42,562 nucleotides of DNA from Deltaproteobacteria bacterium (GCA_019310525.1 JAFDEE010000037.1:1-42562); one strand, 5' to 3'. Shown: positions 8,673 through 17,270, counted from the first letter of the stretch. Numbers and translations are program-made. The notes: generated by a model not told the origin, from the letters alone.

Positions 8673-10301
8673 CTACTGGACATCCTTGGCGTAAACGTAC
8701 TCGTAGTTAACCGGAATGTGGACGGGATCCACGAAGATGGCGTCGGGTCCTCCCAGGCGCCTGGCCCGCATGGTAAACCGCTGCTCATTGAAGATGGGGA
8801 CCCAGGGTGCGTCATCCATGATCTCGATGAAGATGGACCTCCACAGTTCCTCCCTCTCTGCGGCCCTGGAGGGATCGCTCATGGCATCGGCCTTGGCAGC
8901 CTTGGCGTCCAGTTCCTTGTTGCAGTACCAGGACCAGTTCCAGCCGCCCTTCACAGCCCCGCCGCAACCCAGGATGGGTCCGTAGAAATTGGAGGGGTCC
9001 GGGAAATCGGCGATCCAGGCCATGCCCCCGGACCAAATCATGGGAGCCTGGTCGGGCTCACCGCCCGCGGCGATGACCGTGGACTGGGCCAGGGTCTTGA
9101 TTTCGGCCTTGATTCCGATCTCCGCCAAGTCTCTCTGAATGGCTTGGGCGATTCGGGGATTGGGATCCGTGTTGTTGGCGTAAAGTTCGGTCGTGAAACC
9201 GTTGGGATATCCGGCCTCGGCCAGGAGTTCCTTGGCTTTCTTGGGATCATAGGGATATCCCTTGTAGTTCTTGTCATAACCGGGCATGGCCGGGGGAAGG
9301 GGCTGGTTGGCGGGCACGGCCCGGTTGTTGATGATCTGGCAGATGCGCTTCTTGTTGATGGCCATGTTGACGGCCCTGCGGACCTTGACGTTGTCAAAAG
9401 GTTTCATGCGGACGTTCATGGCGATATAACCGGTGTGGAGCTGCCCACCCTCGACAATCATGCCCTTGTTTTTTGGATCCTTCATGACCTGGAGAAATCG
9501 GGCCGGGGGAATTCCGTCGCCGAGGATATCCACTTCCCCGCGCTGAAGTCTGAGGAGCGCCACGGTGGGTTCCTGTCCAACTTCAAAGACGATCTCGTCC
9601 AATCTCGGCAGGCCCGGTTTGTAATAATAGGGGTTACGGACAAAGACGACCCTTTGCCCGAGCTTCCATTCTTTCATTTTGAATGCGCCGGTGCCGACGG
9701 GGTTTTTGCCGAAGTCCATACCGTACTTCTCCACCTCTTCCTTGGGCACGGCAAAGGCGAAGTTGATGGCCATCACGTGGAGAAAGGTCGCATCGGGTTG
9801 GATCAGTTCGAATTGAACCGTGTAGGGATCCAGTACCGTGATCCCCGAGAGGTGTTCCGTTTTCCCGGCCACCATGTCATCATAACCCTTGATGCTCCAG
9901 AAAAAACCCTGCCCCGGGCTCTGGGTCTTGGGATTCACGGCCCGCTCAATGGAATACTTGATATCCTCTGCGGTCAATTTCCGACCGTTATGGAATTTTA
10001 CGTCCTTTCTGAGGTGGAAGGTATAGACCTTGCCATCCGGGGAGATCGTGAAATCCTTTGCAAGGTCCGGCTCAAGGATATAGGTGCCGGGCTTGTAATC
10101 CATAAGACCGTTGAAGAGGCTCTTGATCATGGACCAGTTTTGCCAATCATAGCCGATGGCCGGGTCCAGGGTGCTGATGTCGTCCTTGTAGGTGACCACC
10201 ATCTTGCCACCCTGTTTGATCTCCGCGGCGACGCCTTGGCCTAAGACTGCCAGCAAAACCGAGGCGGCCAGCAATGGTATCCAAATCCATCTCCTTTTCA
10301 T
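8673..10301 (-). CDS. ABC transporter solute-binding protein, family 5
   Basis: This 542-residue periplasmic binding protein belongs to the importer encoded around it. It starts with a clear signal peptide (basic MKRRW, hydrophobic core to about residue 22, probable cleavage after GVAA near 26). Family-5 features are the LAKDFTISPDGKVYTFHLRK segment, FHNGRKLTAEDIKYSIERAV and GTGAFKMKEWKLGQRVVFVR. It is unlike the plus-strand binding protein at 2714-4273 in most of its sequence, so the two are separate specificities rather than a recent duplication. The start is supported by GAGGAGGGAAG. It lies after the permease genes and before the amidase gene in the same operon. Confidence 0.93.
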   Translation of the reverse strand: MKRRWIWIPLLAASVLLAVLGQGVAAEIKQGGKMVVTYKDDISTLDPAIGYDWQNWSMIKSLFNGLMDYKPGTYILEPDLAKDFTISPDGKVYTFHLRKDVKFHNGRKLTAEDIKYSIERAVNPKTQSPGQGFFWSIKGYDDMVAGKTEHLSGITVLDPYTVQFELIQPDATFLHVMAINFAFAVPKEEVEKYGMDFGKNPVGTGAFKMKEWKLGQRVVFVRNPYYYKPGLPRLDEIVFEVGQEPTVALLRLQRGEVDILGDGIPPARFLQVMKDPKNKGMIVEGGQLHTGYIAMNVRMKPFDNVKVRRAVNMAINKKRICQIINNRAVPANQPLPPAMPGYDKNYKGYPYDPKKAKELLAEAGYPNGFTTELYANNTDPNPRIAQAIQRDLAEIGIKAEIKTLAQSTVIAAGGEPDQAPMIWSGGMAWIADFPDPSNFYGPILGCGGAVKGGWNWSWYCNKELDAKAAKADAMSDPSRAAEREELWRSIFIEIMDDAPWVPIFNEQRFTMRARRLGGPDAIFVDPVHIPVNYEYVYAKDVQ

Positions 10302-10358
10302 TTCTTCCCTCCTCTGTTGTTTTAGGTTTTCACCAATAGGGCATCCTCCATCCGGTCG

Positions 10359-11279
10359 TTATCGAAGATATACACGGGGATCGATGAAAGGGATCACCAG
10401 GTCCGCGAGAAGATTCCCGAGGACGATCCCTATCGCCGCCACCAGCGTAACCCCCATGATGACCGGGATATCCACCATCTGAATCGCCTGCCACGCCAGT
10501 TGCCCGATGCCGGGCCACCCGTAGACCGATTCCACCACCACGGCCCCTGCCATGAAGATCCCGATATCCAGGCCTACCATGGCGATAACAGGCAGGACGG
10601 CGTTCCGGAGAGCATGGACGATCACGACCTTTCGCTCCCCCAGTCCCTTGGCCCGTGCCGTGCGGATGTAGTCCTGCCTCAGGACGTCCACCATGCTGGA
10701 TCTCATCATCCGGCTGTACCAGCCCCCGCCGGAGATCCCCAGGGTCAGGGCCGGCAGGACGAGGTGGTTGAGGGAACCATAGCCTCCCATCGGGAATATC
10801 GGGAAAATATGGGAAAAGAGGTAGAGAAGAAGAAGTCCGAGGACGAACTGAGGGATCGATACACCCGCGAAGGATAGGGCCATGATCCACTGGTCCGCGG
10901 GTCTGCCTCTTCGGGTTGCTGAAAAGATCCCCGCCGGGAGGCCGATGAGAAGTTCGAAAAAGATGGTTCCGCCCATTAGCAGGAGCGTCGCGGGTAGACG
11001 GCTCAGGATCAATTCACTTACCTGGGTCTTCTGCTTGTAGGAGCGGCCCAGATCCCCCTGGGCCAGGCGGCTGAGGTATTTGATGTACTGGACGGGCAAG
11101 GGCTTGTCGAGACCCAGCTCCTTGCGGATCGATTCGACCGTGGCCTGGGTGGCGCTCCGGCCGGCGATCATGCGTACGGGATCGGCGGGCATGAGAAATG
11201 AGAGACAGAAGGTGATAAGGGTCACCCCGAGAAGGATGAAAACGGATTGGGCCAGTCTCTTACCAAGAAAAACCAGCAT
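10359..11279 (-). CDS. Peptide-type ABC transporter permease (DppB-like)
   Basis: This 306-residue inner-membrane permease has about six hydrophobic segments, beginning FLGKRLAQSVFILLGVTLITF, the usual DppB/OppB opening. The EAA-type loop that docks the ATPase is visible near YIRTARAKGLGERKVVIVHA. Its start codon shares one base with the stop of the preceding permease gene (TAATG), so the two are translationally coupled. It forms the channel with the DppC-like protein. Confidence 0.94.
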   Translation of the reverse strand: MLVFLGKRLAQSVFILLGVTLITFCLSFLMPADPVRMIAGRSATQATVESIRKELGLDKPLPVQYIKYLSRLAQGDLGRSYKQKTQVSELILSRLPATLLLMGGTIFFELLIGLPAGIFSATRRGRPADQWIMALSFAGVSIPQFVLGLLLLYLFSHIFPIFPMGGYGSLNHLVLPALTLGISGGGWYSRMMRSSMVDVLRQDYIRTARAKGLGERKVVIVHALRNAVLPVIAMVGLDIGIFMAGAVVVESVYGWPGIGQLAWQAIQMVDIPVIMGVTLVAAIGIVLGNLLADLVIPFIDPRVYLR

Positions 11280-12130
11280 TATTCACGCCCCCTTTGCGTC
11301 GGGTCCAGGATGTCCCTCAGGGCGTCCCCCACGAGGTTAAAAGAGAGGGAAAGGAGCATGATGGCTGCCCCCGGGAAAAATACGAGCCATGGAGCATCCA
11401 GGAAATAGGACTGGCTCTCATAAATTATTCCTCCCCAGGAGGGCGTGGGCGGCCTGACACCTACCCCCAGGAAGGACAAGGTCGCTTCCAGAAGAACCGT
11501 GGTGGCGATTCCCAGGGTGCCCCAGACGAGCAAGGTCGGCCAGAGATGTGGAACAATATGGACGAAGAGGATTCTGGGCCAGGCCGCACCAATGGAGCGG
11601 ACGGCCTCGATGTATTCCTGGGCCGAAAGGGCCACGGTCTGGCTGTAAATCACCCGGGCGATCTGGACCCAGTTCACCAGGGCGATCACCAGGGCGACGA
11701 TCCATAGGCTTGGTTTGAAGATTGCGGCCAGGGCAATGGCCAGGAGCAGGGCGGGAAAGGCCATCATGAGATCCGTGAAACGCATGATGACCGTGCCCAG
11801 CCATCCCCGGACATAACCGGCTACTATGCCCAGAAAGGCCCCTATGAAAACCGCGGCCCCATTCGCTGCAATCCCGATGAGCAAGGATGTCCGAGCCCCG
11901 TAAAGCAACCTCGAAAACAGCCCTCTCCCCAAAAGATCGGTACCGAGCCAGAATTCCGAATTGGGAGGAAGGGGCGCCCCTTCGGGAGTCAGCCCTTCGA
12001 AATATTGCTCGTCCGGAGGATGCGGCGCAAGGGAAGGGGCAAAGATCGCCGCAAAGGAAAAAACCAGGATGGTGAAAAGACCGAAAAGGGCGAGCTTATT
12101 TCCGAAAAATCGCTTAAGGGCGTAATTCAT
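11279..12130 (-). CDS. Peptide-type ABC transporter permease (DppC-like), first gene of the operon
   Basis: This 283-residue permease has the DppC-type N-terminus (FFGNKLALFGLFTILVF), a periplasmic region with FWLGTDLLGRGLFSRLLYGA, and the cytoplasmic EAA-type loop YIEAVRSIGAAWPRILFVH. Six hydrophobic segments are expected. It opens the seven-gene minus-strand operon. No Shine-Dalgarno precedes the ATG; instead a -35/-10 pair ends 6 bases upstream, so a leaderless transcript is possible. Confidence 0.93.
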   Translation of the reverse strand: MNYALKRFFGNKLALFGLFTILVFSFAAIFAPSLAPHPPDEQYFEGLTPEGAPLPPNSEFWLGTDLLGRGLFSRLLYGARTSLLIGIAANGAAVFIGAFLGIVAGYVRGWLGTVIMRFTDLMMAFPALLLAIALAAIFKPSLWIVALVIALVNWVQIARVIYSQTVALSAQEYIEAVRSIGAAWPRILFVHIVPHLWPTLLVWGTLGIATTVLLEATLSFLGVGVRPPTPSWGGIIYESQSYFLDAPWLVFFPGAAIMLLSLSFNLVGDALRDILDPTQRGRE

Positions 12131-12131
12131 A

Positions 12132-12164
12132 GTCTAATTATCAGACAATATATAATAAAATCAA
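12132..12164 (-). promoter_or_regulatory. Candidate leaderless promoter with overlapping dyad for the ABC operon
   Basis: On the minus strand TTGATT (12159-12164) and GATAAT (12137-12142) are separated by 16 bp, and the ATG at 12130 begins 7 bases past the -10 box. A dyad GTCT-N7-AGAC (12132-12146) covers the -10 box and could be a repressor site of the GntR/FadR style. No Shine-Dalgarno is seen. This is a pattern match only. Confidence 0.45.
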
Positions 12165-12470
12165 TATTTCATTTCCCTGTTTGTTGAATGGGACATTACC
12201 TGCAACGGGGCGTCTTTTTAAGAAGTTCCTCCCTTTGAAAAATTCAAAAAGAGTTCCTTTTCAAGATCGCCACCGAGCCTAGATTTTTTGGAAAAAGGTA
12301 GGGGCGGTAATAATCCAGGCCGAAAACGAACCCTAGCGTAAATGTCTCCCGCTTTAACAGGCCGTTAATACAAAGAGAGTTTAATAAGGCAAGTTTCCGT
12401 GTATCCAGTCTGTATCCCAAGGGGAATATAGGGAAATCCATAATCACTGTCAAGGAGAAAGGAGGGGGTT
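12165..12470. other. Intergenic region between the dehalogenase homologue and the ABC operon
   Basis: No convincing gene was found. A 69-codon minus-strand frame (12244-12453) has no family resemblance and lacks a ribosome binding site. The stretch 12232-12268 resembles a decayed left end of the repeat family seen at 23052 (CCTTTGAAAAA followed by TTCAAGATC). No intrinsic terminator is visible for the upstream gene. Confidence 0.4.
12425..12453 (-). promoter_or_regulatory. Candidate sigma-70 promoter reading toward the ABC operon
   Basis: TTGACA (12448-12453) and TATATT (12425-12430) on the minus strand are spaced by exactly 17 bp. A transcript from here would have a leader of about 290 nt before the DppC-like gene, so it may act as a second, distal promoter for that operon. 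It lies directly after the stop of the dehalogenase homologue. Confidence 0.5.
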
Positions 12471-13925
12471 TCAGCCCCGCAGGCCGTTCTTCACCAAGCC
12501 GTAAGCCTCTTTCCTGGCCTCCTTACCTTTCGGATATTCGAGCCACTTGGGTACCGGTTTGGGCCTCCACACCTTACCGTAGAGGAAATTATCGATGGCT
12601 GGAAACACCTTTCGAGCCACAGGGGACCTGGCGACAAACCAGCGGACCATTTTGTGGAGAAACGTGTTGGGGCGGCTGAACGGGCAGATGGCCATGCAGA
12701 TGGAGCAGTCCGTTCCCACCTTGGACCAATACTCAAAACAGGTGTCTTCGTTGAGCTTCCACTTCAACGCCCCCCTGTGGACCGTCTTCTCTTCCATGGG
12801 AATGGAACTGGAGGGACATGACTCCGCACATTTCTTGCATCGCTTACAAAACTCATCGGCGCCGATGGAAATGGGCTTGTCCGGCACCAGGGGCATGTCA
12901 GTAAGGGTGGCGAAAATGCGGACCCTGGCCCCGAATTTGGGAGCCATCAGATACCCGAGGCGGCCCACTTCCCCCAGACCTGCATCCACCGCCAACGGGG
13001 GAAGGGCGATGTCATATCGGCGGGTGTTCTGTGCGATTCCCCTGTAGCCCATATGGGCGAACCACCTGGCTAAAAGGGTGCTAAGATACGCCCCCCTGGA
13101 ATACCCCCGGGCGCTCTCGGCCACGGTAGGGGTATGGGGTGCGCCGTATACATGGTCGGAATCCATCTCCGTAAGCATCACCACCGCAAAAGGGGGAAGG
13201 GCCGCCGGGTCGATCTCCTTCCCCCAATCCTCCCACCGGTCGTAAAAGATCTCCCCCCGATGGGAGTAAACCCAGTTTGGATTGACCTTGCAAATCCCCA
13301 CCATGTCGGCCCCGATATGGAGGGCATACTCTTTAACGATCTGAGTTGCTCTCTCCGGCGATATCTTGGCGGGCGGTACGCCGGGTTCCGGTTCAGCTAC
13401 GGCATAGGGTCCCAGGAAATGGGGCATATCAAAGGCCGCCTCCATCATGGATACGTTGGGCCGGTATCCTCCGTCGATGCCGCCGGGTTCTCCCAGGAGA
13501 CCCTTTTCCCTGCGCTTGGCGTCCGCCTCTTCTTTTTCGGGATGCATGGCATAGTACTTCCTGTAATACTCGGTCCCGGGAGGCACGCTTCTTACCCGCG
13601 CAAATGGGATGTCCCGCTCGTCGGGACGTACGGGCTCGGATACGAGGTGACCATCTGCACCCTTAAGGGCCTTGGGATCGGGCCTCCCCGGAATAAGAAG
13701 GATCCCTCCGAATACCGCCCCCATCCCAAACCCCAGGGCGATAATGATCCGAAGCCCCGGGACCCAAATAATGAGACCGGCCAGAACCAGGGAAACAAGG
13801 GCCAGGCCGGCCCCTACCTTGGGGGCGCGGGGCTCCCTTTCCCGTATGGATTCGTAAGTGAAATACAGGGCCGAGACGAAAAAGACGAAATCGGCCACCA
13901 GAAGCCCTGCCGTGAGGGTATTCAT
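12471..13925 (-). CDS. Membrane-anchored reductive dehalogenase homologue (RdhA family)
   Basis: This 484-residue protein matches the cobamide- and Fe-S-dependent reductive dehalogenase family, which removes halogens reductively from organic compounds. The N-terminus has three hydrophobic helices (about residues 5-25, 36-56, 58-78) in place of a twin-arginine signal. The catalytic part contains SARGYSRGAYLSTLLARWF (Y275 is a candidate for the proton-donating tyrosine), then AGLGEVGRLGYLMAPKFGAR. The two ferredoxin motifs are CKRCKKCAESCP (C360, C363, C366, C370) and C396-x10-CSICMAICP (C407, C410, C414). GGAG eight bases upstream sets the ATG at 13925. It lies 32 bp after dctM and looks like the last gene of that operon. 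No separate rdhB anchor gene is seen, consistent with self-anchoring. Epoxyqueuosine reductase is a relative but lacks the membrane helices. Substrate and halogen specificity are unknown. Confidence 0.85.
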   Translation of the reverse strand: MNTLTAGLLVADFVFFVSALYFTYESIREREPRAPKVGAGLALVSLVLAGLIIWVPGLRIIIALGFGMGAVFGGILLIPGRPDPKALKGADGHLVSEPVRPDERDIPFARVRSVPPGTEYYRKYYAMHPEKEEADAKRREKGLLGEPGGIDGGYRPNVSMMEAAFDMPHFLGPYAVAEPEPGVPPAKISPERATQIVKEYALHIGADMVGICKVNPNWVYSHRGEIFYDRWEDWGKEIDPAALPPFAVVMLTEMDSDHVYGAPHTPTVAESARGYSRGAYLSTLLARWFAHMGYRGIAQNTRRYDIALPPLAVDAGLGEVGRLGYLMAPKFGARVRIFATLTDMPLVPDKPISIGADEFCKRCKKCAESCPSSSIPMEEKTVHRGALKWKLNEDTCFEYWSKVGTDCSICMAICPFSRPNTFLHKMVRWFVARSPVARKVFPAIDNFLYGKVWRPKPVPKWLEYPKGKEARKEAYGLVKNGLRG

Positions 13926-13957
13926 AGGCAAATCTCCATTCTTTCTTTATTCACAGG

Positions 13958-15259
13958 CTACATCATCCGATTAGGCAGAAAGAGCACGATCTGGGGAAAT
14001 GCAGTCAAAAGGATGATGCAGATGATCATGGCAATCCAGAAAGGCACGATTCCCCGGAAGATGGTATACATGGGGATATCCTTGGCAACGCCGCTCAAAA
14101 CGAACACGTTTACGCCCACCGGCGGGGTGATCAGGCTCATCTCCATGGTCAGTGTGATGATAACCCCGAACCAGATGGGATCAAAACCCAGTCTCACCAC
14201 GATGGGATAGACGATGGGGACCGCCAGGACCATGATGGAAAGGCCCTCCATAAAACATCCCAGCACCATGAAACCGCAAATAATGGCTGAGATAACCACG
14301 TAGCGCCCCACCCCTATGTTTACGATCCAGCCCGCCAGTTGGTCGGGGATCTGGCTGAGGGTGACAAAATACTGGAATATCATTGCCCCGATCAGGATCC
14401 CAAAAATGAAGGCCGTGGAATGGGCCGTGTCCTTCAATGCATCCAGGAAATTGCGCCAGGTGAGTCTTCGCTTGAGGATGGTTACCACAAAGGCCCCGAA
14501 GGCGCCTGCGCCGGCCGCCTCCGTCGGGGTGAACCATCCCGTATAGAGCCCTCCGATTACCAGGACAAACAGGGCCAAGAGGCTCCAGGTGGACCGGAGG
14601 GAAGCGACTTTTTCCTTCATTTTAAACTTCGGACCCGCTGCGCCGATCGCGGGGTTGATTTTCGTGGCCACCCAGATAGTGCCCATGAAAATCAGGGCCA
14701 GGCAGATGCCCGGGATCATGCCTGCTATGAAAAGCCTGGCGATACTCTGCTCTGTGAGGATGCCGTAAAGGATAAGGACCGAACTCGGCGGGATCAGGAT
14801 GCCGAGGGTCCCCCCGGCCGCAATGCATCCTGTGGCCAGGGTATCGGCGTAGTTGAGCTTTTTCATCTCGGGCAGGGCGATGGCCCCGAACATGGCGGCA
14901 GTCGCCAGGGAGGATCCGGAAATAGCGGCAAAACAGGCGCAGGCCCCTACCGTGGCCATGGCAAGACCGCCCGGGAGGAAACCGATCCACCGGTAAAGCA
15001 TATTATAGATCTCTGTACCCATTCCCGATTGGTGGGCGAACTGTCCCATGAGCAAGAAAAGAGGGATAACGCTCAGGGTATAATCGGCCGTGGTCTTGAT
15101 GGGATCTATCCCCAGCACCCCGATTGCCGATTCGAAAGAATTGAGGGCAATGAAACCCAAGAAACCCACCAGGGCCATGGCGAAACCGATCTGCATGCGC
15201 ATGGCCAGGAACAGGAAAAGGAGTAAGATACCCAGGATACCGATCGTAATGGGACTCAT
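13958..15259 (-). CDS. dctM: TRAP transporter large membrane subunit (DctM)
   Basis: This 433-residue protein is the large integral-membrane subunit of a tripartite ATP-independent periplasmic transporter, which moves organic acids using a sodium or proton gradient. Hydrophobic segments run throughout (about eleven to twelve). Family landmarks include the N-terminal LLFLFLAMRMQIGFAMALVG, the AAISGSSLATAAMFGAIALP and GTLGILIPPSSVLILYGIL segments, and the C-terminal SLITPPVGVNVFVLSG. The start overlaps the end of dctQ by four bases (ATGA). It is followed closely by the dehalogenase homologue. Confidence 0.95.
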   Translation of the reverse strand: MSPITIGILGILLLFLFLAMRMQIGFAMALVGFLGFIALNSFESAIGVLGIDPIKTTADYTLSVIPLFLLMGQFAHQSGMGTEIYNMLYRWIGFLPGGLAMATVGACACFAAISGSSLATAAMFGAIALPEMKKLNYADTLATGCIAAGGTLGILIPPSSVLILYGILTEQSIARLFIAGMIPGICLALIFMGTIWVATKINPAIGAAGPKFKMKEKVASLRSTWSLLALFVLVIGGLYTGWFTPTEAAGAGAFGAFVVTILKRRLTWRNFLDALKDTAHSTAFIFGILIGAMIFQYFVTLSQIPDQLAGWIVNIGVGRYVVISAIICGFMVLGCFMEGLSIMVLAVPIVYPIVVRLGFDPIWFGVIITLTMEMSLITPPVGVNVFVLSGVAKDIPMYTIFRGIVPFWIAMIICIILLTAFPQIVLFLPNRMM

Positions 15260-15765
15260 GATTCGACTACCTCATGTAAGGCCGCCAACGCCTTGGCCAG
15301 GAGGACCAGGGCGAGCAGCCCGCAACCGACCACCGCCACATATACAAAAGGATACACCGGAAGTGCGAGGTCGAGGGTCACCTCACCCCACTCCCGCATG
15401 TTGTCCGCATGGCGGTATATGGCCCAGGTCATCAGGGAAAAAAGAACAAAACAGATGAATTGCGTCACAATATCAAAAATGGACTGGACCCGCGGGCTGA
15501 ACTGCTTGAGAATCAGATCCACCTTGATATGCCCGTCGTGGACCTGGCATTCCGCAAGGGAGCAGAAGACCACCATGATCATCATCATCTCGGTAAGTTC
15601 CACCGAGCCGAGAACGGACCAGGATGTGAACTTACGTAGGAAGACGTCCGTTACCGTGATCATCATCATGATAAAGAGAAGCAGCCAGGTGATACGGTCC
15701 AGGTACTTGGCGAGAGGAAACAGGATTTTCTCCAGGATCCCTTTTTTATCACTAGATGTTTTCAT
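15256..15765 (-). CDS. dctQ: TRAP transporter small membrane subunit (DctQ)
   Basis: This protein of about 169 residues is the small four-helix subunit of the TRAP transporter. Helices are visible in ITWLLLFIMMMITVTDVFLR, VELTEMMMIMVVFCSLAECQ, IVTQFICFVLFSLMTWAIYR and PVYPFVYVAVVGCGLLALVL. The ATG at 15765 is preferred because AAGGGG lies about nine bases upstream; the open frame extends 36 bases further but with no extra conserved sequence. It overlaps dctM by four bases. Confidence 0.92.
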   Translation of the reverse strand: MKTSSDKKGILEKILFPLAKYLDRITWLLLFIMMMITVTDVFLRKFTSWSVLGSVELTEMMMIMVVFCSLAECQVHDGHIKVDLILKQFSPRVQSIFDIVTQFICFVLFSLMTWAIYRHADNMREWGEVTLDLALPVYPFVYVAVVGCGLLALVLLAKALAALHEVVES

Positions 15766-15856
15766 CTTGAATAACCCCTTGTTTAAAGACCGGGCCGGCA
15801 TCGCCCGGCAGGGGCGAGCCGACCCGGAGACGGACCTCTGGGGTGAAAGGAGGGTC

Positions 15857-16882
15857 TTACTGGTTCGCCTTGGCGGCGGCCAGGGTGGCCTCCAGGATCT
15901 CCTTCGCGGGGATTCCCTTCTTGGATTTTTCCCTGACCCAGTTGTCCCAAATACCCTTGAGGGCCTCTCTCATCTTGGCCTTCTCGGCCTCCGGGAGCTT
16001 GTGGAACTGGATCCCCTTGGCCTTGCCCGCCTCGATGTTCTCGGCGTCTTCTTCGTCAAAGGCAGCGGCCGCCTTGATACCGAAATCCCTGTTGGCTACC
16101 TGATCAATGGCCTTCTTGGCGAAGTCCGGAAGGCTGTTCCACTTCCGCTTATTCATCAAGATGCACATCAGGGCGCCGTTATAGTTGATCTCAGTGATAT
16201 GTTTGATAACATCGATGAGTTTGTGGCTCAAAAGGGCAGCATAAGGGGTGACTGCACCGTCGACCACACCCTTCTGCAAGGATATTGAGAGCTCTGAGAT
16301 GGGCATGCCGATGGGATTGGCCCCCAGCAACTTGAGGCCTGCGGTCTCGGTAGCGCTGGCGGAGCGGATCTTCATGCCCTTGAAATCGTCCATCTTGGTG
16401 ACCGCCTTCCTCACGGTGTGCAACTGGCTCAAGGGTGCTGAGAGGAACCACAACACCTTGAACTGTTTGTAATCCTCTGCAAGGTAAGAATCATAGATGT
16501 CGTAAACCGTCTTGGTCACATGGACGGCGTTGTTGAAAATAAAGGGCAATTCAAGGACGCTGCTTCTCTTGAAACGGCCTGGGATGTACTCGGGCAGGAC
16601 GAAACCGATGTCCGTGATTCCCGTTGTAATGGCATCGACCATGGTCTTGGGGTTGGCCAGGGTCGCCCCGGGGTAGATCTTGATCACCACCTTGCCGTTC
16701 GTAAGCCGCTTCACTTCATCGGCAAAGGGCTTAAAGGCCTTCCGGTGCTGAACGTGCATGGTGGGAACAAAGTGGGCCAGTTTCAGTTCTATGGTCTTGG
16801 CCGCCGCCGGAGTCGCCATGATCCCCGAAAACAGGACACACGCAAAGACCAAAGCCATTCCCACTAAAATAACCTTCTTCAT
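15857..16882 (-). CDS. dctP: TRAP transporter periplasmic solute-binding subunit (DctP)
   Basis: This 341-residue protein is the soluble receptor of the TRAP system. A signal peptide with hydrophobic core at about residues 4-22 ends near TPAAA (about 28). The mature protein shows the DctP pattern: IELKLAHFVPTMHVQHRKAF at the start, MKIRSASATETAGLKLLGAN with the conserved arginine that binds the ligand carboxylate, and LSISLQKGVVDGAVTPYAAL. The family mostly binds organic acids, which fits import of a carboxylated substrate. The start has GGAGG seven bases upstream. It is the first gene after the -24/-12 promoter and would be the most abundant product of the operon. Confidence 0.95.
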   Translation of the reverse strand: MKKVILVGMALVFACVLFSGIMATPAAAKTIELKLAHFVPTMHVQHRKAFKPFADEVKRLTNGKVVIKIYPGATLANPKTMVDAITTGITDIGFVLPEYIPGRFKRSSVLELPFIFNNAVHVTKTVYDIYDSYLAEDYKQFKVLWFLSAPLSQLHTVRKAVTKMDDFKGMKIRSASATETAGLKLLGANPIGMPISELSISLQKGVVDGAVTPYAALLSHKLIDVIKHITEINYNGALMCILMNKRKWNSLPDFAKKAIDQVANRDFGIKAAAAFDEEDAENIEAGKAKGIQFHKLPEAEKAKMREALKGIWDNWVREKSKKGIPAKEILEATLAAAKANQ

Positions 16883-17146
16883 ACGATACCTCCTTCTTCC
16901 AGGGGCCCGGCCCCCGATATGAGAGTTAAAGATGAAAAACGGACTCCATCGTCCGCATCACCCACATCCCAGGGGAAACATACAAACCGTTTAATCGTCA
17001 ATGTTCCTGATTATGTATCTCATTTTTGCCTTCCCATGGCGGCGAGAGGAGGACGGTTATCCATATAGATAACTTAAGGAATTTTCCGATCAGATTCAAA
17101 GGCAATAAACGTACCCCTTTCCCCCCAATTTTAAATTGAAATAAAT
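16883..17146. other. Long 5' leader of the TRAP operon
   Basis: The -24/-12 promoter at 17147-17164 implies a leader of about 255 nt before dctP. No gene, riboswitch or strong hairpin was recognised in it. Confidence 0.4.
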
Positions 17147-17164
17147 GAGCAATTCACGTGCCAA
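17147..17164 (-). promoter_or_regulatory. Sigma-54 (-24/-12) promoter for dctPQM and the dehalogenase homologue
   Basis: The minus strand reads TTGGCACGTGAATTGCTC, an exact TGGCAC-N5-TTGCT match to the RpoN consensus, with the -24 box at 17158-17163 and the -12 box ending at 17148. It points at dctP and lies 130 bp from the start of a divergent sigma-54 activator gene, the usual arrangement of activator and target. Transcription should begin near 17138. Confidence 0.87.
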
Positions 17165-17232
17165 ATACACGACAAAAAAAACCCTATGATTTCAAAATGT
17201 TTTACAAAAACCGGTTTCCCTGAAAACCCCAA

Positions 17233-17270
17233 AATATTGGTGACAATAAAATATTGTTGCCCGACAACAA
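17233..17270. promoter_or_regulatory. Candidate activator binding sites (UAS)
   Basis: Two direct repeats beginning AATATTG(G/T)TG lie at 17233 and 17250; the second forms a perfect dyad TTGTTG-CCCGA-CAACAA (17254-17270). They are about 70-110 bp upstream of the -24 box, the normal distance for sigma-54 enhancer sites, and overlap the -35 region proposed for the activator's own gene, which would allow autoregulation. Confidence 0.5.

Noticed and set aside
8067-10244. 725-codon plus-strand open frame
   Set aside because: Lies wholly antisense to the amidase and binding-protein genes, with Gly/Asp/His-rich composition expected from reading GC-rich genes backwards.
12244-12453. 69-codon minus-strand frame between the dehalogenase homologue and the ABC operon
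   Set aside because: No Shine-Dalgarno and no recognisable sequence; its start overlaps a promoter-like TTGACA. It may be leader RNA instead.
12471-13925. Epoxyqueuosine reductase (QueG) as the identity of the dehalogenase homologue
   Set aside because: Shares cobamide and 2x[4Fe-4S] features, but the N-terminal membrane helices, the ARGYSRG region and the TRAP context fit RdhA better. Not excluded without a tree.
16883-17146. Cobalamin riboswitch upstream of the TRAP/dehalogenase operon
   Set aside because: Expected for a cobamide enzyme, but no B12-box-like sequence or matching hairpins could be seen in the leader.
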